DNA of 64,000 bases, taken from assembly GCF_954871325.1 (NCBI RefSeq), contig NC_088775.1:47407561-47471560 (forward strand), read 5' to 3'. The position numbers and the translations under genes are program-made. Each line of letters begins with the position of its first letter. Position 1 is the first letter of the stretch. The stretch is from Gordionus sp. m RMFG-2023. Taxonomy: Eukaryota; Nematomorpha; Gordioida; Chordodea; Parachordodidae. Positions 12,681-24,283 of this stretch are shown one piece after another. The notes below the pieces were generated by a model. That model did no database searches and was not told the origin of the DNA. It saw nothing but the letters and a program-made list of their open reading frames with translations.

Positions 12681-13393
12681 TGAAGAGAAAAACAAATTTT
12701 AAGAAGAGTTTAAAAAATATATTTTATTAACTATTTTCTTTCTCTTTTCATAAGGTAAATATAACATTTTTACAAATTAAAATTAGAATGTAATATTAAA
12801 AAGGTTAGGATCTCTCAAATCCCATGGAGGAGAGACCAACTTTTGGTATGGGACTATTCCTGTATTGACCCCTTGGCCCCATCCAACCACGCCATCAACA
12901 TCCTTGACCAGAAGGAACAACTTAAAACTTCTAAATACACAGAAATAATGAACGATCATTGCTTCATCCCAATCATATCAACCACTCTTGGCACCTTCGG
13001 CAAACTCGCCTTAGCATTTTTCAAAAACTTAGGATCACAAATCAGCAAACTCTCAGAAAAACCTCGAGAGGGTTTTTTTCTTCGTCAACGATCATCCATA
13101 GCGATTCTCAAAGCTAATTATATCAGTTTCAATGGTAGTCTTCTAGCCAAAGAGCTATCCTAGACAACACTTACGTCCCTTTTTCATTTTTGTTTCCCTG
13201 CGTCACACCATATCCGTTCTTTTTTTTTAATAGTATTATTATATATTTTTCAAACATTTTTAAATATATTAAAACATAAAATATTATATTTTCGTTTTTT
13301 TTAATACTTTATATTATTAATTATTTGAAAATTGGAAAATAAAGGATTTCATAAATTGAATTGTAATAATAGTACAAATTTGAATATATAACA
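12681..13393 (-). repeat. 5' LTR of Gypsy-2, enlarged by a LINE fragment
   Basis: LTR sequence matching 7715-7929 occupies 12681 to about 12808 and resumes at about 13346-13393. The middle is foreign. Confidence 0.85.
12809..13345 (+). mobile_element. LINE-like 3' fragment inside the Gypsy-2 LTR
   Basis: An open stretch (12843-13163, plus strand) reads WDYSCIDPLAPSNH, then FGKLALAFFKNLGSQISKLS and FFLRQRSSIAILKAN. From memory, this resembles the C-terminal region of reverse-transcriptase proteins in many invertebrates that end ...SFLRQRIGIAIQRGNA. Just upstream, PWRRDQLLVWD is compatible with that domain. No reverse transcriptase core is present, which fits a 5'-truncated LINE insertion. The 3' side (about 13165-13345) is AT-rich with T- and A-runs. 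I cannot fix the exact boundaries or the clade. Confidence 0.5.
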
Positions 13394-13985
13394 ATAGCTA
13401 AATTTCTTAATATTATATTATTTCCTTTTATATACTGTATATTTATTCCTAGAATATTTCTCCCTAATCTTTGGGCGGAATCAATTTTTAATGAAATTAA
13501 TTTGTTTTTTGTTTCTTTTATTATTTTTGCTTGTATTTTTTCAGATTCATTAACCACTAAGTCCTTAATTTTAAAACGGTTAATTGATGTTCCAATTGCC
13601 TTACTAATAGGATCAATAATTTTTTTAAAAAAAGAATCCTCAATAATATTGAAAGGCCTTCCATTTATTGTAACAAGCTCAACTAAAGCATTCATCAAAT
13701 TCTCCTCAGACATTTGAATATGAATGCTTTAAAGCAAAATTTTTCAATATTATTTTCATCCTTCTTTACAATACTGACAGTAGACTTTGTAACAATGTCT
13801 TCTTCCAAAAATTTGGTTTTTCTATTTAAATATTCCTCAAAGATTATAGAATGATGTCTTTTTAAATTTTTTTTCCAGGTTAGTATTGTGTGAACCTTTT
13901 ATCATTAGGTGGCAGGTTTTGCACTCAGAATCCCCTTTAGTTACATTATAGTACTCTAACTAAATATCTTTTAGTTTCATACTAA
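13320..13985 (-). pseudogene. hAT-A transposase, N-terminal part (BED finger and following domain)
   Basis: On the minus strand a BED-type finger is visible at about 13865-13985 (CKTCHLMIKGSHNTNLEKKF). It is followed in 13394-13713 by ALVTINGRPFNIIEDSFFKK, SINRFKIKDLVV, KNKLISLKIDSAQRLGRNIL and GINIQYI. That is the usual sequence of hAT proteins between the finger and the catalytic core. The frame meets Gypsy-2 at 13398, and the catalytic remainder lies on the far side (below 7709). A shift separates the BED finger from the next segment. Confidence 0.82.
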
Positions 13986-14659
13986 AAAAAAAAATTTAAT
14001 TTGTTTAAAACTTAGTATAGACACATAGAATGTATATATTTTTTAATCAGGCTGCATCCAAAATCTTAAAAATATAAATAATTAAATTTTGAAGAAAAAA
14101 ATTACATAATCTATTTTTATTGTAAAAATAAAATAGTGTCCAATTTCATGAAATTTTTATAAAAAATTAGTAAGTACATATCTTCTTAATGCTGTTAATT
14201 TTACAAATTTACTACCCAAACGATTATAACCTTTTATATTAATATATATTAGTGACAGAAAATAATTTTATGGAAAGGTTAAGAATGCACAAGAACCTCT
14301 GGTGCAAAAATGACTTAAAAATTGGATATTCTGTAGAAAATAGGAAAATTTGGGAGGAAATAGGAAAAACAAAACTTGAATTATGATCAAGTGATAAAGA
14401 AAATTTTAGCTGTAAAGGCTAAATTTTTAAAAATTAATAAAATTATAAAAATTTTATATTATTTTTTAAAAATTATATTTTTATATTAATTTTAAAAAAA
14501 TAAAAAATTTTTAACACCCTGAACCCTTGGACCCTCTACTTTTTAAAAGGGTCCGGGTTCAGCCAAAATACGAGGGTCCAGGAGGGTTCAGGCGGGTCCG
14601 GGTTCACATCCCTGCTTAATCTTGAAAACATCATAACAAAAATTTACATGTCTACAACA

Positions 14660-15060
14660 GGTTGGACCTATAAAATTTTCCTTATTAGTCCTTTCTATAA
14701 AACATTGTCTAAAATTGTAGCAGAAGTTATATTAGTTTAAGGAAAATGTAAGTTGATAAGAATTATATTATTATATGGTTTTTAAAAACCATTATCAATT
14801 GAGGCATATGAATGAATTAATTAACCTTTTTTATCACTTGTAATTCTTTAGACGCAAATTTTTTTTTATATCAGCAATCAAAAAATACTGTAATAAATTG
14901 ATTTTGTATTAAAAAATATTAATTTTAGAAAAGTCTTGTATTGTTTTAATTATTTATATGCTAGTTTATTTTGTATGCATAATATGATAAATGACAAAAT
15001 ATGAAATTCTGAATAATTGTTCATAGTGAGGGAATTTTAAAAAAGTATAATATATTAATA
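14660..15060. other. AT-rich stretch without gene
   Basis: About 400 bp right of element 2. No coding, no terminal repeats recognised. Confidence 0.4.
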
Positions 15061-15063
15061 TAA

Positions 15064-15130
15064 AACCCGAAGGCCGGGCAAAAGCGGGCCGAAGTACCGC
15101 AAGTTAGGGGCATGGGGGGAAAAGCTCCCC
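15064..15130. repeat. Fragment related to the GC-rich end of hAT-D
   Basis: Contains CCGAAGGCCGGGCAAAAGC and GGGGAAAAGCTCCCC, similar to the right end of hAT-D (GACGAAGGCCGGGGG, about 34700). Only a short piece is left. Confidence 0.4.
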
Positions 15131-15640
15131 ATAATTTTTTTTAGTTGAGCCACCTGAGATTGTAAAGGCTAGCGATGCCCCTGAAATGATGAATTATCAA
15201 CCAAGGACATTGGCTGAACTGTATCAATTATTGACAATTGGTATGGGCAATATTATTAATCATTAGTTTGAATTGAATTGGTCATTTTGGATGTAGTCTC
15301 CCCTATACTAAAATTATTAATATGTTTTTCTATCTCTTTAAAACTGTTGATGAACATTCTTATAAAATAAATATTATTAAAATTTAAAAATGACAATTAC
15401 CGTTAGGTGTTTTTTGAGGTTATAGCCACCAGATTTATTTGAGGATATATTTTTTACATTTTAAACAAATAAATTTGTAGCCATCTTTTATTGGAAAATT
15501 TGTTTTATTGCTATCTAGAACATTTCTTCCAGGGTATCTTCCATTTCATTAATATCAGCATTGACTTACTCATATCGATTTGGATATCAATTTGCGATGA
15601 CATTTAAAATAATTTACACCATATGATTTCGGTTTATAAT
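15131..15640. other. AT-rich stretch without gene
   Basis: No gene, RNA or element boundary recognised. Confidence 0.35.
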
Positions 15641-15766
15641 ACAAATTGAAAATATAAATTACAAATTACAAATTACAAATTGAAAATATAAATTACAAAT
15701 TACAAATTACAAATTGAAAATATAAATTACAAATTACAAATTGAAAATATAAATTTCAAAATTAAA
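15641..15766. repeat. Tandem array of ATTACAA / TGAAAATATAA units
   Basis: AAATTACAAATTACAAATT alternates with GAAAATATAA in a higher-order unit of about 45 bp, three times. Confidence 0.8.
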
Positions 15767-15839
15767 TAATAAATCATAAAAATTATAATTAATTATGATA
15801 TTATATTAAAATTTTTATATTTATAGTTGCATATAGAGC

Positions 15840-15968
15840 GTTATTTAGCTTCTTTAAAAAAAAGGAGCGCGCTAAAAAAAATAATAATTAGATAAAAAGA
15901 AGGGCTCTCTTAGCAATCGCTATCAAAAACGATAAAACGATAGCGCATTCGCTACTTTAACAACTCTG
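15840..15968. mobile_element. hAT-like terminus (MITE fragment)
   Basis: Reading the minus strand from 15968 gives CAGAGTTGTTAAAGTAGCG followed by CGCTATCG-rich subterminal sequence. That is a common hAT end type. The partner end and target duplication were not found. Confidence 0.4.
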
Positions 15969-17523
15969 ATGCATTGCATAATTTTTTTTAGGCCAATATA
16001 TTCTGTAAATATACATGTCATACTCTTAAGAGACTTTTAGACCAGAGATGGACAGAACATTTAGAAGCATTTCGTATCATTTATAAAATTTTGAAGGCCA
16101 TATTGTATTGTTTTACTTTTCTAATAGAACTCTTAACTCAGAGGCTTCCGCTCATGATTCAATCGAAACATCTAGTTTTTAGCTCAATGCTTTAATATAA
16201 ATTATATTATATTGGCCATTTTAATTTATATGATTTTAATAAAAATAGATACATAAGTATTTGCAGTCAATAGGTACTAATATAGTGAATGCTAAAAATC
16301 ATATTGATTCCATAAATTAATATATAAAAAATAAAAGAAGTGATAATTCCTTTTGATAAGAATTAGGCTGAGAAATTTAACTCCTATAAATCTTCAAGAT
16401 TTTAAGTCAATACCAAATTGCAATTTGATTGTGAAAAGGACTTCAATTGGTATTATAAAATTATAATTAAATTATTGATTACTTTGAAGATCGTTTTTTT
16501 AGGTAGATATATATTAAATGATTAATCTTCTATCATGTTATAATACATCGTCCCCCTAATTATTTTATATTAGATTAAATGACCACATTATAATCATTAT
16601 CAAACTTAAATATGGAAACCTTACATCATAAAATGAAAAGAGCAAAAGTTTAAGAAATGTAATTTTAAAAATATCGTGTATAAAAAAAAAATATCATCTT
16701 GCATTTAAATAATTTTATAAGTGCTAGTCAGAGCCATCATCATGTATCAACACCTTTTTGTGAGGCCTCATTCTCTACTCTAAAGAGAGTTTAATCGAAC
16801 ATTAGAGAATCAATATAAGTTCGACGTAAACAAAATTTGGTATTAAGAAAAAAATAAAATAGAATTTAACTCTTAATTCATTTATGATAAAATTTAATAA
16901 TAAAAATCATCTTTTACAAATTTTTAATAAAAATAGCAAAAAAATTCTATGAGTGTCTAATTATTTGTTTTATTTTTAAGTAATATTGCCCCCCTCCCGC
17001 AGCAGGAAATTCCGACTACTAAAATGAGATGTTAATATTGATAATTAATTATAAGGTTTAATTTATAATATAATTATTGAATAATACTCATGACTAGTTG
17101 AAACATATTATGTTTGGTCTGGGCCAGAAGATCAACTACTTTCACATAAGCTAATAGCTCAAAAACTGTTATAGATACAGCTTTGATTGAAATCTTATCT
17201 TAATAATGGATTTGGCTACACATTGATATTTAATATATTACTTTCAAATGTTTCTTCTAATTGAAGCTATTAGTCTTGTTTGATAATAAAACCATTCTGC
17301 ATATCTTACAAAGATATTTATAACCTGTTTTAATTTTTTTTTATATCGAGATTAAATTATTTTTGCGAATTTAGGAAAATCAAATTTCATATTATCATAA
17401 TTTTCCAAAGAAATTATGACCTGTACCAAAATTATCTTCAATTTCAATCGTTGACAACTAGTTTTATAATTCAGATTTTTAAATATAAATTTTAATTTCA
17501 AAATAAAATAAAAGATTATGAGT
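15969..17523. other. AT-rich stretch without gene
   Basis: About 1.5 kb with no reading frame of note. A CAGAGATGGACAGAAC string near 16041 could be another hAT terminus, but nothing supports it further. Confidence 0.35.
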
Positions 17524-18565
17524 CAGTAGCATTACTATAAGGGGGGGAGCGCAGGGGCTTTAGCCCCTTGAAGCGAAAAAAATATTTTTTTTAATGGCTC
17601 CCTAATATCTTCATGAACTAAAAATAATTTTTTTGATAGCCTAATAAGTATTATATGTATTGATTTGAATTTATTTTTTATTAATTAGACTATCAAAATT
17701 TTTATAAATGAGTGCAATCTTATTTATTAGATTGATTAATACATATAAATTATATTCAATATATCAGCTTGCAAAATTCTGTGTTAAAAATGGAATATCA
17801 ACATCATTCATAATGTTTATATATTAATTTAGCATTAACAGTTTTGATTTTTATTATTTAAATCATTTTATAAACCTAATCAAATAAATATAATCATTTA
17901 TTAATTGAAAATTAACAAATTTAATATTGTAATTAGCCGAGTTCATAATCACTATTCAACTATTCATTTTTAAATTTAATTACCATGCCTCTTCCTAAAA
18001 ATATTTTCAAGGTCCAAATAAGTATAAGAGATTTCTCTATAAAGAGGGACATGTAGTTGATAATCCTCTTTTATATAAAATTGGTTATAAAATATTATGT
18101 AAAATGCCACTTTTACAGACGTATTTGACAGCTATAGAATATATTACAGTTAATTTAAAAAAAAATTAAACTAATAAATGCTTTTGATAATAAATACAAT
18201 TTTCATTCAATTCTTTAACGCCATCTATTTATTTAAAAATATTAAATATATTTATTCTTCTCTTTTTTACGTGTTTTTATAAAAGCTATTTTTTCTGCTT
18301 TTAAAAGTAGTTTTGAGTTAATTTTTAATACGAGTATATTTTTCATATTATTACAAACTACTATTATTTTAAGATATAATATACCAACTAGAGGTGGTGC
18401 GACAATAATATAAAAACTTAATTGCTTTCATCATATCACTCTGGTCCTTATTTTATAGTTGAAAAATGTTTCATTGTGTGACAATAATATAAAAACTTAA
18501 TTGCTTTCATCATATCACTCTTGTTCTTATTTTATAATAAAATGTTTCATTTCTAATATGTCATC
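17524..18565 (+). repeat. Interspersed repeat family E, copy 2 (5' part)
   Basis: Starts CAGTAGCATTACTATAAGGG followed by GCGCAGGGGCTTTAGCCCC, the same end as copies at 35044 and 49980. Internal landmarks shared with the other copies are GGTCCAAATAAGTATAA..GAT, TTTTAAGATATAATATACCA and CTTTCATCATATCACTCT. About 70 bp is duplicated locally near 18400-18540. Gypsy-1 enters at 18566, and about 50 bp of the repeat continues after it (24231-24283). No coding capacity. Confidence 0.85.
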
Positions 18566-19046
18566 TGTTATATTCGCGTAAATAATTTGCATATAAATTA
18601 TATTTTTATATATGTTAGTTTGTGAATATGTGATCGACGATTGTTAGGTATTTGAATATGCAGTCTAGGAATTTATTTTTTTCTGAACTTGAATAGACTT
18701 GTAATTTTAATTATTTTTTATGAAAACTTGTAATTTTTATTATTTTTTATGAATTTTTAATATACTTGTAATTTTTTTTGCATATTAAAAAAATGTATAT
18801 AAATGAAAAAATTTTAAAATAAAAGACATTGTATGGTTTTATAATTTGAAGAAATTTAGTATTGTTTTGAAAAATTCAAGATATAAAATTTGTTTAGTGA
18901 AAAACAGGAGTCTTAAGATTTATTAACCGAATTATTTAATTTTTTATATATTCTTTTTTATTAATACTAGGTTCCATTAAATTCATTAAAGTCTCTCCCA
19001 TGAGCCTTCGACAATTTGATTATAATTTAATAAGGAATTTTAACAT
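18566..19046 (+). repeat. 5' LTR of Gypsy-1
   Basis: 481 bp. Ends mirror the 3' LTR at 23748-24225. The insertion point is confirmed by repeat E resuming after the 3' LTR. Confidence 0.95.
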
Positions 19047-19339
19047 TGGTGCCTTATATTGATTGATCCAGGCTTTAGAAGATCGAAGGTCAGTCTAATT
19101 ATACTTTGGAACTAGGTAAAAAAAATAATATTTATATATAAATTTTTAGATATGTTTCGGTTAAAAGGGAAAATTTTTGTTTATGTTATATAAATTTCTT
19201 ATCACATTATTGGTCTTATTCGTATTTTTATATTTATTTAATTTTTTAAGATTAATCAAGATGATTTTAATTAAGTGGTTATTGAGTACGTTATAATGTA
19301 TATTACAAAAATAAATTATTAAGTTTAATACTTGAAAAT

Positions 19340-19700
19340 ATAAGTATAATTATATTTGTGTTTCTAGTTTTAAGTTTTACTTTAGAATTAATAGTAGGAA
19401 GAAATACATCTTTTATAAGATTAGAAAATAAAGAGATAGAAAAAATTAAAAATGTTATAAGAAATGAAAATAAGATAAGTCAATTAGATAATGTTAGGTC
19501 AGTCAAGTGTTACAATTGTGGAAGATATGAACACATTTCGAGGCAATGTGAATTAACTGACCATTTGAATTGCGCGAGATGTGGACGTAAAGTCCACATA
19601 GTTACCATTTGTAGAAGTTTCTTGGACAATAATTTAGTGTGTTTAAAATGTGGTCAATGAGGACATGCTCAAGAAGCATGTAATAAATGACTATATAAAG
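19340..19700 (+). pseudogene. Gypsy-1 gag-like region: membrane segment plus CCHC knuckles (fossil)
   Basis: A strongly hydrophobic stretch (IIIFVFLVLSFTLELIVG) is followed by a charged, helix-prone segment. Two knuckles come next, CYNCGRYEHISRQC and CARCGRKVHIVTIC, and then the start of a third (CLKCGQ). No capsid-like domain is visible between membrane segment and knuckles. The same layout occurs in Gypsy-3 and Gypsy-5. Confidence 0.7.
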
Positions 19701-19899
19701 ATAAGGATAATGTTATAAATTTTAATATTAATAGTATATCTGATTTTTATAATTTAGGAATGAATGATAATAATAGATTTAAAATATATGAATAAATATA
19801 ATGTTGATGATAAAAAAATTTAAAGGAAAAAGTTGAAATAGAAAACGTACGTAAAATTGATTTAGAAAAAATAATTAGGAAAAATAAATGTCCGAGGAT

Positions 19900-21743
19900 T
19901 AAGATAAAAATAGGTGAAATTGAAATATGCTTTTTATTGGATACAGGAGCTGAGATTAGTTTAATGAGTGTAAAAGATTTTAATAAATATTTTTCAAAAG
20001 AAAGATTCATTGCAAAGAGAATAAAAGTTAGACAATTAGACGGTAGCATGGTTAAAATTCTAGGATTTTATGTGATAAGATTGTTAGATATAAATAAGGA
20101 GTTATGGATTACAACACTAAAGATGGAGCCTATTTTAGGTTGGAATGACATTAAGAAGATAAGTCCTGAGTATAATTGGTGGTCTTTGTTTGAAAATGTC
20201 CGTGAGAACAACAAAATAACGAAGGAGATAATAAGAAGTGAGGATAAAGAGAAGACTGATTTACCTTGTTTAAGAGTCAAACAGGATATAGTTCTCGATG
20301 AACTCAAAAATCAAACACCAGAATTTTTAATTAGATATAGAAGTAACTTAGAAGAAAATAAGGAAACAAGAGATATAAAGACAATAGAGGTAAATACAGT
20401 CGAATACAAACAACAAGGAATTAATAAGATGGTAGAACTGAATGTTGTTGAGGATAATTTTAACAAAGAAATAAAGAATATTTTGAATAGAGATAAGGAA
20501 GTCTTTAAAGAAGAATTAGGGACTCTTAAAGATTTTGAAGTAGATATACGATTAGAACAAAATTATCGACCTAAATATTGCTGCACAAGAAGATTGCCGT
20601 TTTCGTGGATAGAAGATATAGACAAAGAATTAGACAAATGGTTAAATGATGGAATTATAAAACCAATAGTGCATAGTGTGTGAACACCGTTAGTTCCCAT
20701 AAGAAAACCGGATAACAGTTTAAGACTGTGTATAGACTATAGAGTATCAGTTAACCCGTGGGTAATAAACGAAAGATATCCATAACCTAGAATAGAGCAA
20801 TTGCTGGCTAATTTAAGAGTAGCCAACAATTTTTTCAAAGATAGATTTTTCGTTACTTGCAAATAAAGGTGAGTGAAAAAACAAGTAAGATATTAACGAT
20901 TACAACGCATAGAGGATTATTAGCTTTTTGTCGTTTAACAATTGGTTTGAAAGTATCGGCTCCAATATTCCAAAGAACTATGGCGGCGTTATTTCAAGGA
21001 ATAAAGGGAATAATGTATTATTTAGACGATGTTTTGATATCTGGTAGAACAGATGAGGAACACAGTACTAGGTTAGTTAAAGTGTTAGATATTATATTAG
21101 AAAATGGTTCAAAAGCTAATATGAATAAGAGTGTTTTTGGAGCAAGAAAAATAAAGTATTTAGGACATATTATAAAGGAAATAGAAATTACTCCAATTGC
21201 AAAGAATATAGATAAGATAATTAATATTAATATGAGAGCCCCAAATAATAAAACTGAAGTACAGGCGTTTTTAGGAGCAACGAATTTTATCATCGGTTTG
21301 TTCAGAATTTTGCAGAAATTGCTTCACTATTGTATGATTTATTAAAGAAAAATAAAAGGTTTGAATGGGGAGAAGCACAGGAGAAAAGTTTCGAAAAATT
21401 GAAAATAAAAATGGTAGAGAAACCGATTTTAAATTGTTTTAATGAGAAATTAGATATTATTTTAGCGGTTGATGCATCTAATGAAGGTATAGGAGGAGTT
21501 TTATTACAGATGACCGATAATGTTGAGAAACCGATTTTATTTTTATCGAGACGGTTTAATAGCACTGAGAAAAATTACTCCAAGATCGAGAGAGAGGCTC
21601 TGGCTGTGAAATTCGGGCTAGCGAAGTGCAAAGAATATCTGATTGGAAGAAGGTTTGTATTATATACGGATCATAAGCCGTTGGTAGATTTATTTAAGAA
21701 AGAAAATAAAGAACTTATGATTTCACCAAGATTACAGAAATGA
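19900..21743 (+). pseudogene. Gypsy-1 protease, reverse transcriptase and RNase H region (fossil)
   Basis: Protease motif LLDTGAEISLMSV lies near 19935. The reverse transcriptase shows a YYLDDVLISGRTDEEH palm motif near 21020, and the RNase H region shows ILAVDASNEGIGGVLL and KIEREALAVKFGLAKC. A long charged linker lies between protease and reverse transcriptase. Order is as in Ty3/Gypsy pol. Broken. Confidence 0.92.
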
Positions 21744-22097
21744 TTAATTTTAGTTGGTAATTTCAATTTTGAGATAAAATTCAGAGCGGGTAAACAAAAT
21801 AGTTTACCAGATATATTATCGAAATTTTTAATAAAAACATTTCAGACAAGGATCCAGTAATCAATAGTTTAGAATATATAGAAGAAGAAGAAGAATTAAA
21901 TAGTAAAGTTTAAAGAGCTTTAAAAATAGATACAAGAGAAGAACCGATAACGTTCGAAAGAGTAGAGAAGATATCCAGAAAAAGATGAAGAATTAATAAG
22001 AATTAGAACTTGTTTGAAATCAGAGGCAGATTGGAAAAGTGAAGACAAAGCTTTTAAGAATATAAGGAATGAATTAAATATATAAGACAATTGTTTA

Positions 22098-23017
22098 TTG
22101 AGAGGATATCGATTAATGATACCGTGTAAGTTAAGAAAAGATATATTAGCCGTATTACATACAGGACATCAAGGCATAGAAAGAATGAAGAATAAAGCAA
22201 GAGAATATATTTGGTGGCCCAAGATGAATAGTAAAATTGAAGAATTAGCTAGAAGCTGTGAGACTTGTAACATGTGGGCTAATGTTTCAGCAAAGAATAA
22301 AGCAGATAAATGGCCAGAAACGGACATTCCCGGTAAAAGAATACATGTAGATTTTTTAGAATATGAAAAAAGAAAATATTCATGGTAGATGCTGGATCGA
22401 AATGGATAGATTGTCAACAAGTTTCAGGTTTAACGATGAAAATAGAGTTAACTAAAATAAAAAATTTTGCAGGTAAATATGGATAAATGGAAACTTTGGT
22501 ATCAGATGGAGGCCTAGCGTTTTAAGGTAGAGTTTTTAACCAATTTTGTGATAGGTGGAATATTAAGCATTTAGTATCGCCACCACATTACCCGAGTAGT
22601 AATAGGCAAGCCGAGAGAATGGTAGTAGCTATTGTTAAAAGCTGGTTAAAAAAAGAAAAATATGAAGAGGGAAAATGATGATTGTTATTATTAGCATATA
22701 ACAATACTAAGATTGGCAAAGGAAATTCACCAGCAGAGATGTTTTTAGGTAGAAAAACAAGAACTGAATTAGATTTTTTGAAAGAAAAAATAAAGCAAAA
22801 GGATAATACATATGATGAGAAATTTAAAGTTGGAAGTTTAGTATGGATTCTACTGTTTGATAGTCCTGTTAAATGGGGGAAGGGTATAGTAAGTAAGAAT
22901 ATAGGAAGAAAAAAAGTAGAAGTAGAAATTGAAGGGCAAGAAGGAACCTATACTAGACACCTGAAACAAGTAAGACTTAGAAGCTTAGGGCAAGAAAGAG
23001 ATATTGGATGTAATTAG
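22098..23017 (+). pseudogene. Gypsy-1 integrase region (fossil)
   Basis: The HHCC finger is recognisable from LHTGHQGIERMKNKAREYIW to CETCNMW. Downstream are pieces of the catalytic core and a C-terminal domain with a conserved end (TYTRHLKQVRLR). The latter closely parallels Gypsy-3 and Gypsy-5. Broken. Confidence 0.88.
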
Positions 23018-23019
23018 AA

Positions 23020-23345
23020 TAAATAAATTGATGATAGACATAATTATGAGAATCATATTTTCAGATAAATTGATGATAGACATAGTTATGAGAATCATAA
23101 TTTATAAAGAGATAAATTGATGATAGACATAATTATGAGAATCATAATTTATAAAAAGATAAATTGATAATAGACATAATTATGAGAATAATATTGATGA
23201 TAGACATAATGATGAGAATCATAATTTATAAAGAGATAAATTGATTAGACGTAATTAGGAGAATCATAATTCTTGATGAAATAAAATTGATGATAGACCT
23301 AATTATGAGATTCATAATTTATAAGGGTTAAAACGGTTAAGAGAA
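23020..23345 (+). repeat. Tandem repeat downstream of Gypsy-1 integrase
   Basis: Unit of about 55-60 bp containing ATTGATGATAGACATAATTA and GAGAATCATAATTTATAAA, about six imperfect copies. It lies between integrase and the 3' reading-frame relic. Confidence 0.85.
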
Positions 23346-23428
23346 TTATCATGTGGATAGAATACAATGTATTGTAGATTATTAGAAGATTATGGAATAT
23401 GTATATATTTTTATAGTAATTTTTGTAG

Positions 23429-23740
23429 ATGGCGTCATACTTTCGCTTAGGAAATAAGATTATAAAGATAGAAATTAGAGAGGTGGATGGATCAGTAGAA
23501 TCTAACAGATGGATGGAAGCTTCGAGAACAGAAGCGTAACAGAGATATGGGGAATTCCTGAAGTACCCAAGAGATAACGATTCGAACGAAGAATTGAACC
23601 ATATCGGGTGAAGAAAAACCGTCTAGAATGTTGGTCGTGCAGAATGCACAAGTTGAGGTTCTTTGCAATAGCAGTAGAGACCTCAAGTATGCGGGAGAAT
23701 GGGGAACCAACGAAAGATGCAGTGGAAGGTTAGTCTTAAG
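23429..23740 (+). pseudogene. Gypsy-1 short 3' reading-frame relic (fossil)
   Basis: Sequence after integrase begins ATGGCGTCATACTTTCG and includes an RLECWSCRMHK stretch that could be a decayed zinc knuckle. Its place matches the clearer knuckle-bearing 3' frames of Gypsy-3 and Gypsy-5. Call made by position more than by motif. Confidence 0.4.
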
Positions 23741-23747
23741 GGTGAGG

Positions 23748-24225
23748 TGTTATATTCGCGTAAATAATTTGAATATAAATTTTATTTTTCTATAATTTGT
23801 TAGTTTGTGAATATGTGATCGACGATTGTTAAGTATTAATTTGAATATGCAGTCTAGGAATATATTTTTTTATGAACTTGAATAGACTTGTAATTTTAAT
23901 TATTTTTTATGAATACTTGTAATTTTTATTATTTTTTATGAATTTTTAATATACTTGTAATTTTTTTTGCATATTAAAAAAATGTATATAAATAAAAAAT
24001 TTTAAAGACAGTGTATGGTTTTATAATTTGGAGAAATTTAGTATTGTGAAAAATTCAAGATATAAAATTTGTTTAATGAAAAACAGGAGTCGTAAGATTT
24101 ATTAACCGAATTATTTAATTTTTTATATATTCTTTTTTATTAAAACTAGGTTCCATTAAATTCATTAAAGTCTCTCCCACGAGCCTTCGACAATTTGATT
24201 ACAATTTAATAAGGAATTGTAACAT
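23748..24225 (+). repeat. 3' LTR of Gypsy-1
   Basis: 478 bp, same ends as the 5' LTR, preceded by a purine tract and followed by target duplication TCATC. Confidence 0.95.
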
Positions 24226-24230
24226 TCATC

Positions 24231-24283
24231 CTTACCATGTAAAAAACTCAAGGCTTCAAAATATTTGCATAATTATTTCTTCT
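24231..24283 (+). repeat. Repeat E, continuation of copy 2 after Gypsy-1
   Basis: CTTACCATGTAAAAAACTCA matches CTTGCCGTGTAAATAACTTA of copy 1 (about 3978). It breaks off where Gypsy-4a sequence starts. Confidence 0.75.

Larger units (their letters stand above)
7715..13393 (-). mobile_element. Ty3/Gypsy element 2, broken, inside hAT-A
   Basis: LTRs lie at 7715-7929 and 12681-13393; the latter is lengthened by a LINE fragment. A 5-bp target duplication, ATAGC, is at 7710-7714 and 13394-13398. A purine tract (AGAAGAAGGAGAA on the minus strand) adjoins the left LTR, fixing minus orientation. Parts in minus order: gag at about 11.3-12.2 kb with a long Asn/Tyr/Arg-rich tail, protease at about 11.0-11.2 kb, reverse transcriptase and RNase H at about 9.4-10.8 kb, integrase at about 8.35-9.3 kb. 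The LTRs are about 94% alike by eye, so the element is moderately old. It is broken, with roughly ten breaks. Confidence 0.92.
6251..14614 (-). mobile_element. hAT-A DNA transposon (contains a Gypsy insertion)
   Basis: Terminal inverted repeats read CAGGGATATGAACCCTTCG on the left and, inverted, CAGGGATGTGAACCCGGACC on the right. Both are followed by GC-rich GGGTCC subterminal repeats. A perfect 8-bp target duplication, CTTAATCT, lies at 6243-6250 and 14615-14622, so the insertion is certain. Total length is 8364 bp, of which 5679 bp is Gypsy-2. The terminus, the 8-bp duplication and the transposase remnants identify the hAT superfamily. Confidence 0.92.
4406..14659 (-). mobile_element. Non-coding LTR element, copy 2, with nested insertions
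   Basis: Direct repeats of about 350 bp bound a 1.16-kb internal region (4760-5921) with no reading frame. The right LTR is split by hAT-A (6251-14614). The internal region matches the inside of copy 1 in inverse orientation, so the two copies form a long imperfect inverted repeat. Orientation on the minus strand is inferred because a purine-rich stretch then precedes the left LTR and because copy 1 fixes the direction. The LTRs are roughly 90% alike by eye, which suggests an old insertion. I found no clear 5-bp target duplication. Confidence 0.65.
18566..24225 (+). mobile_element. Ty3/Gypsy element 1, broken, inside repeat E
   Basis: LTRs lie at 18566-19046 and 23748-24225, starting TGTTATATTCGCG and ending TAACAT. 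The 5-bp target duplication TCATC is at 18561-18565 and 24226-24230. A primer-binding-like TGGTGCC follows the 5' LTR, and a purine tract (AAGGGTGAGG) precedes the 3' LTR. Parts in order: membrane/CCHC gag-like region, protease, reverse transcriptase, RNase H, integrase, a tandem-repeat tract and a short 3' reading-frame relic. The LTRs are about 95% alike by eye, so it is moderately old. It is broken, with about ten breaks. Confidence 0.95.
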
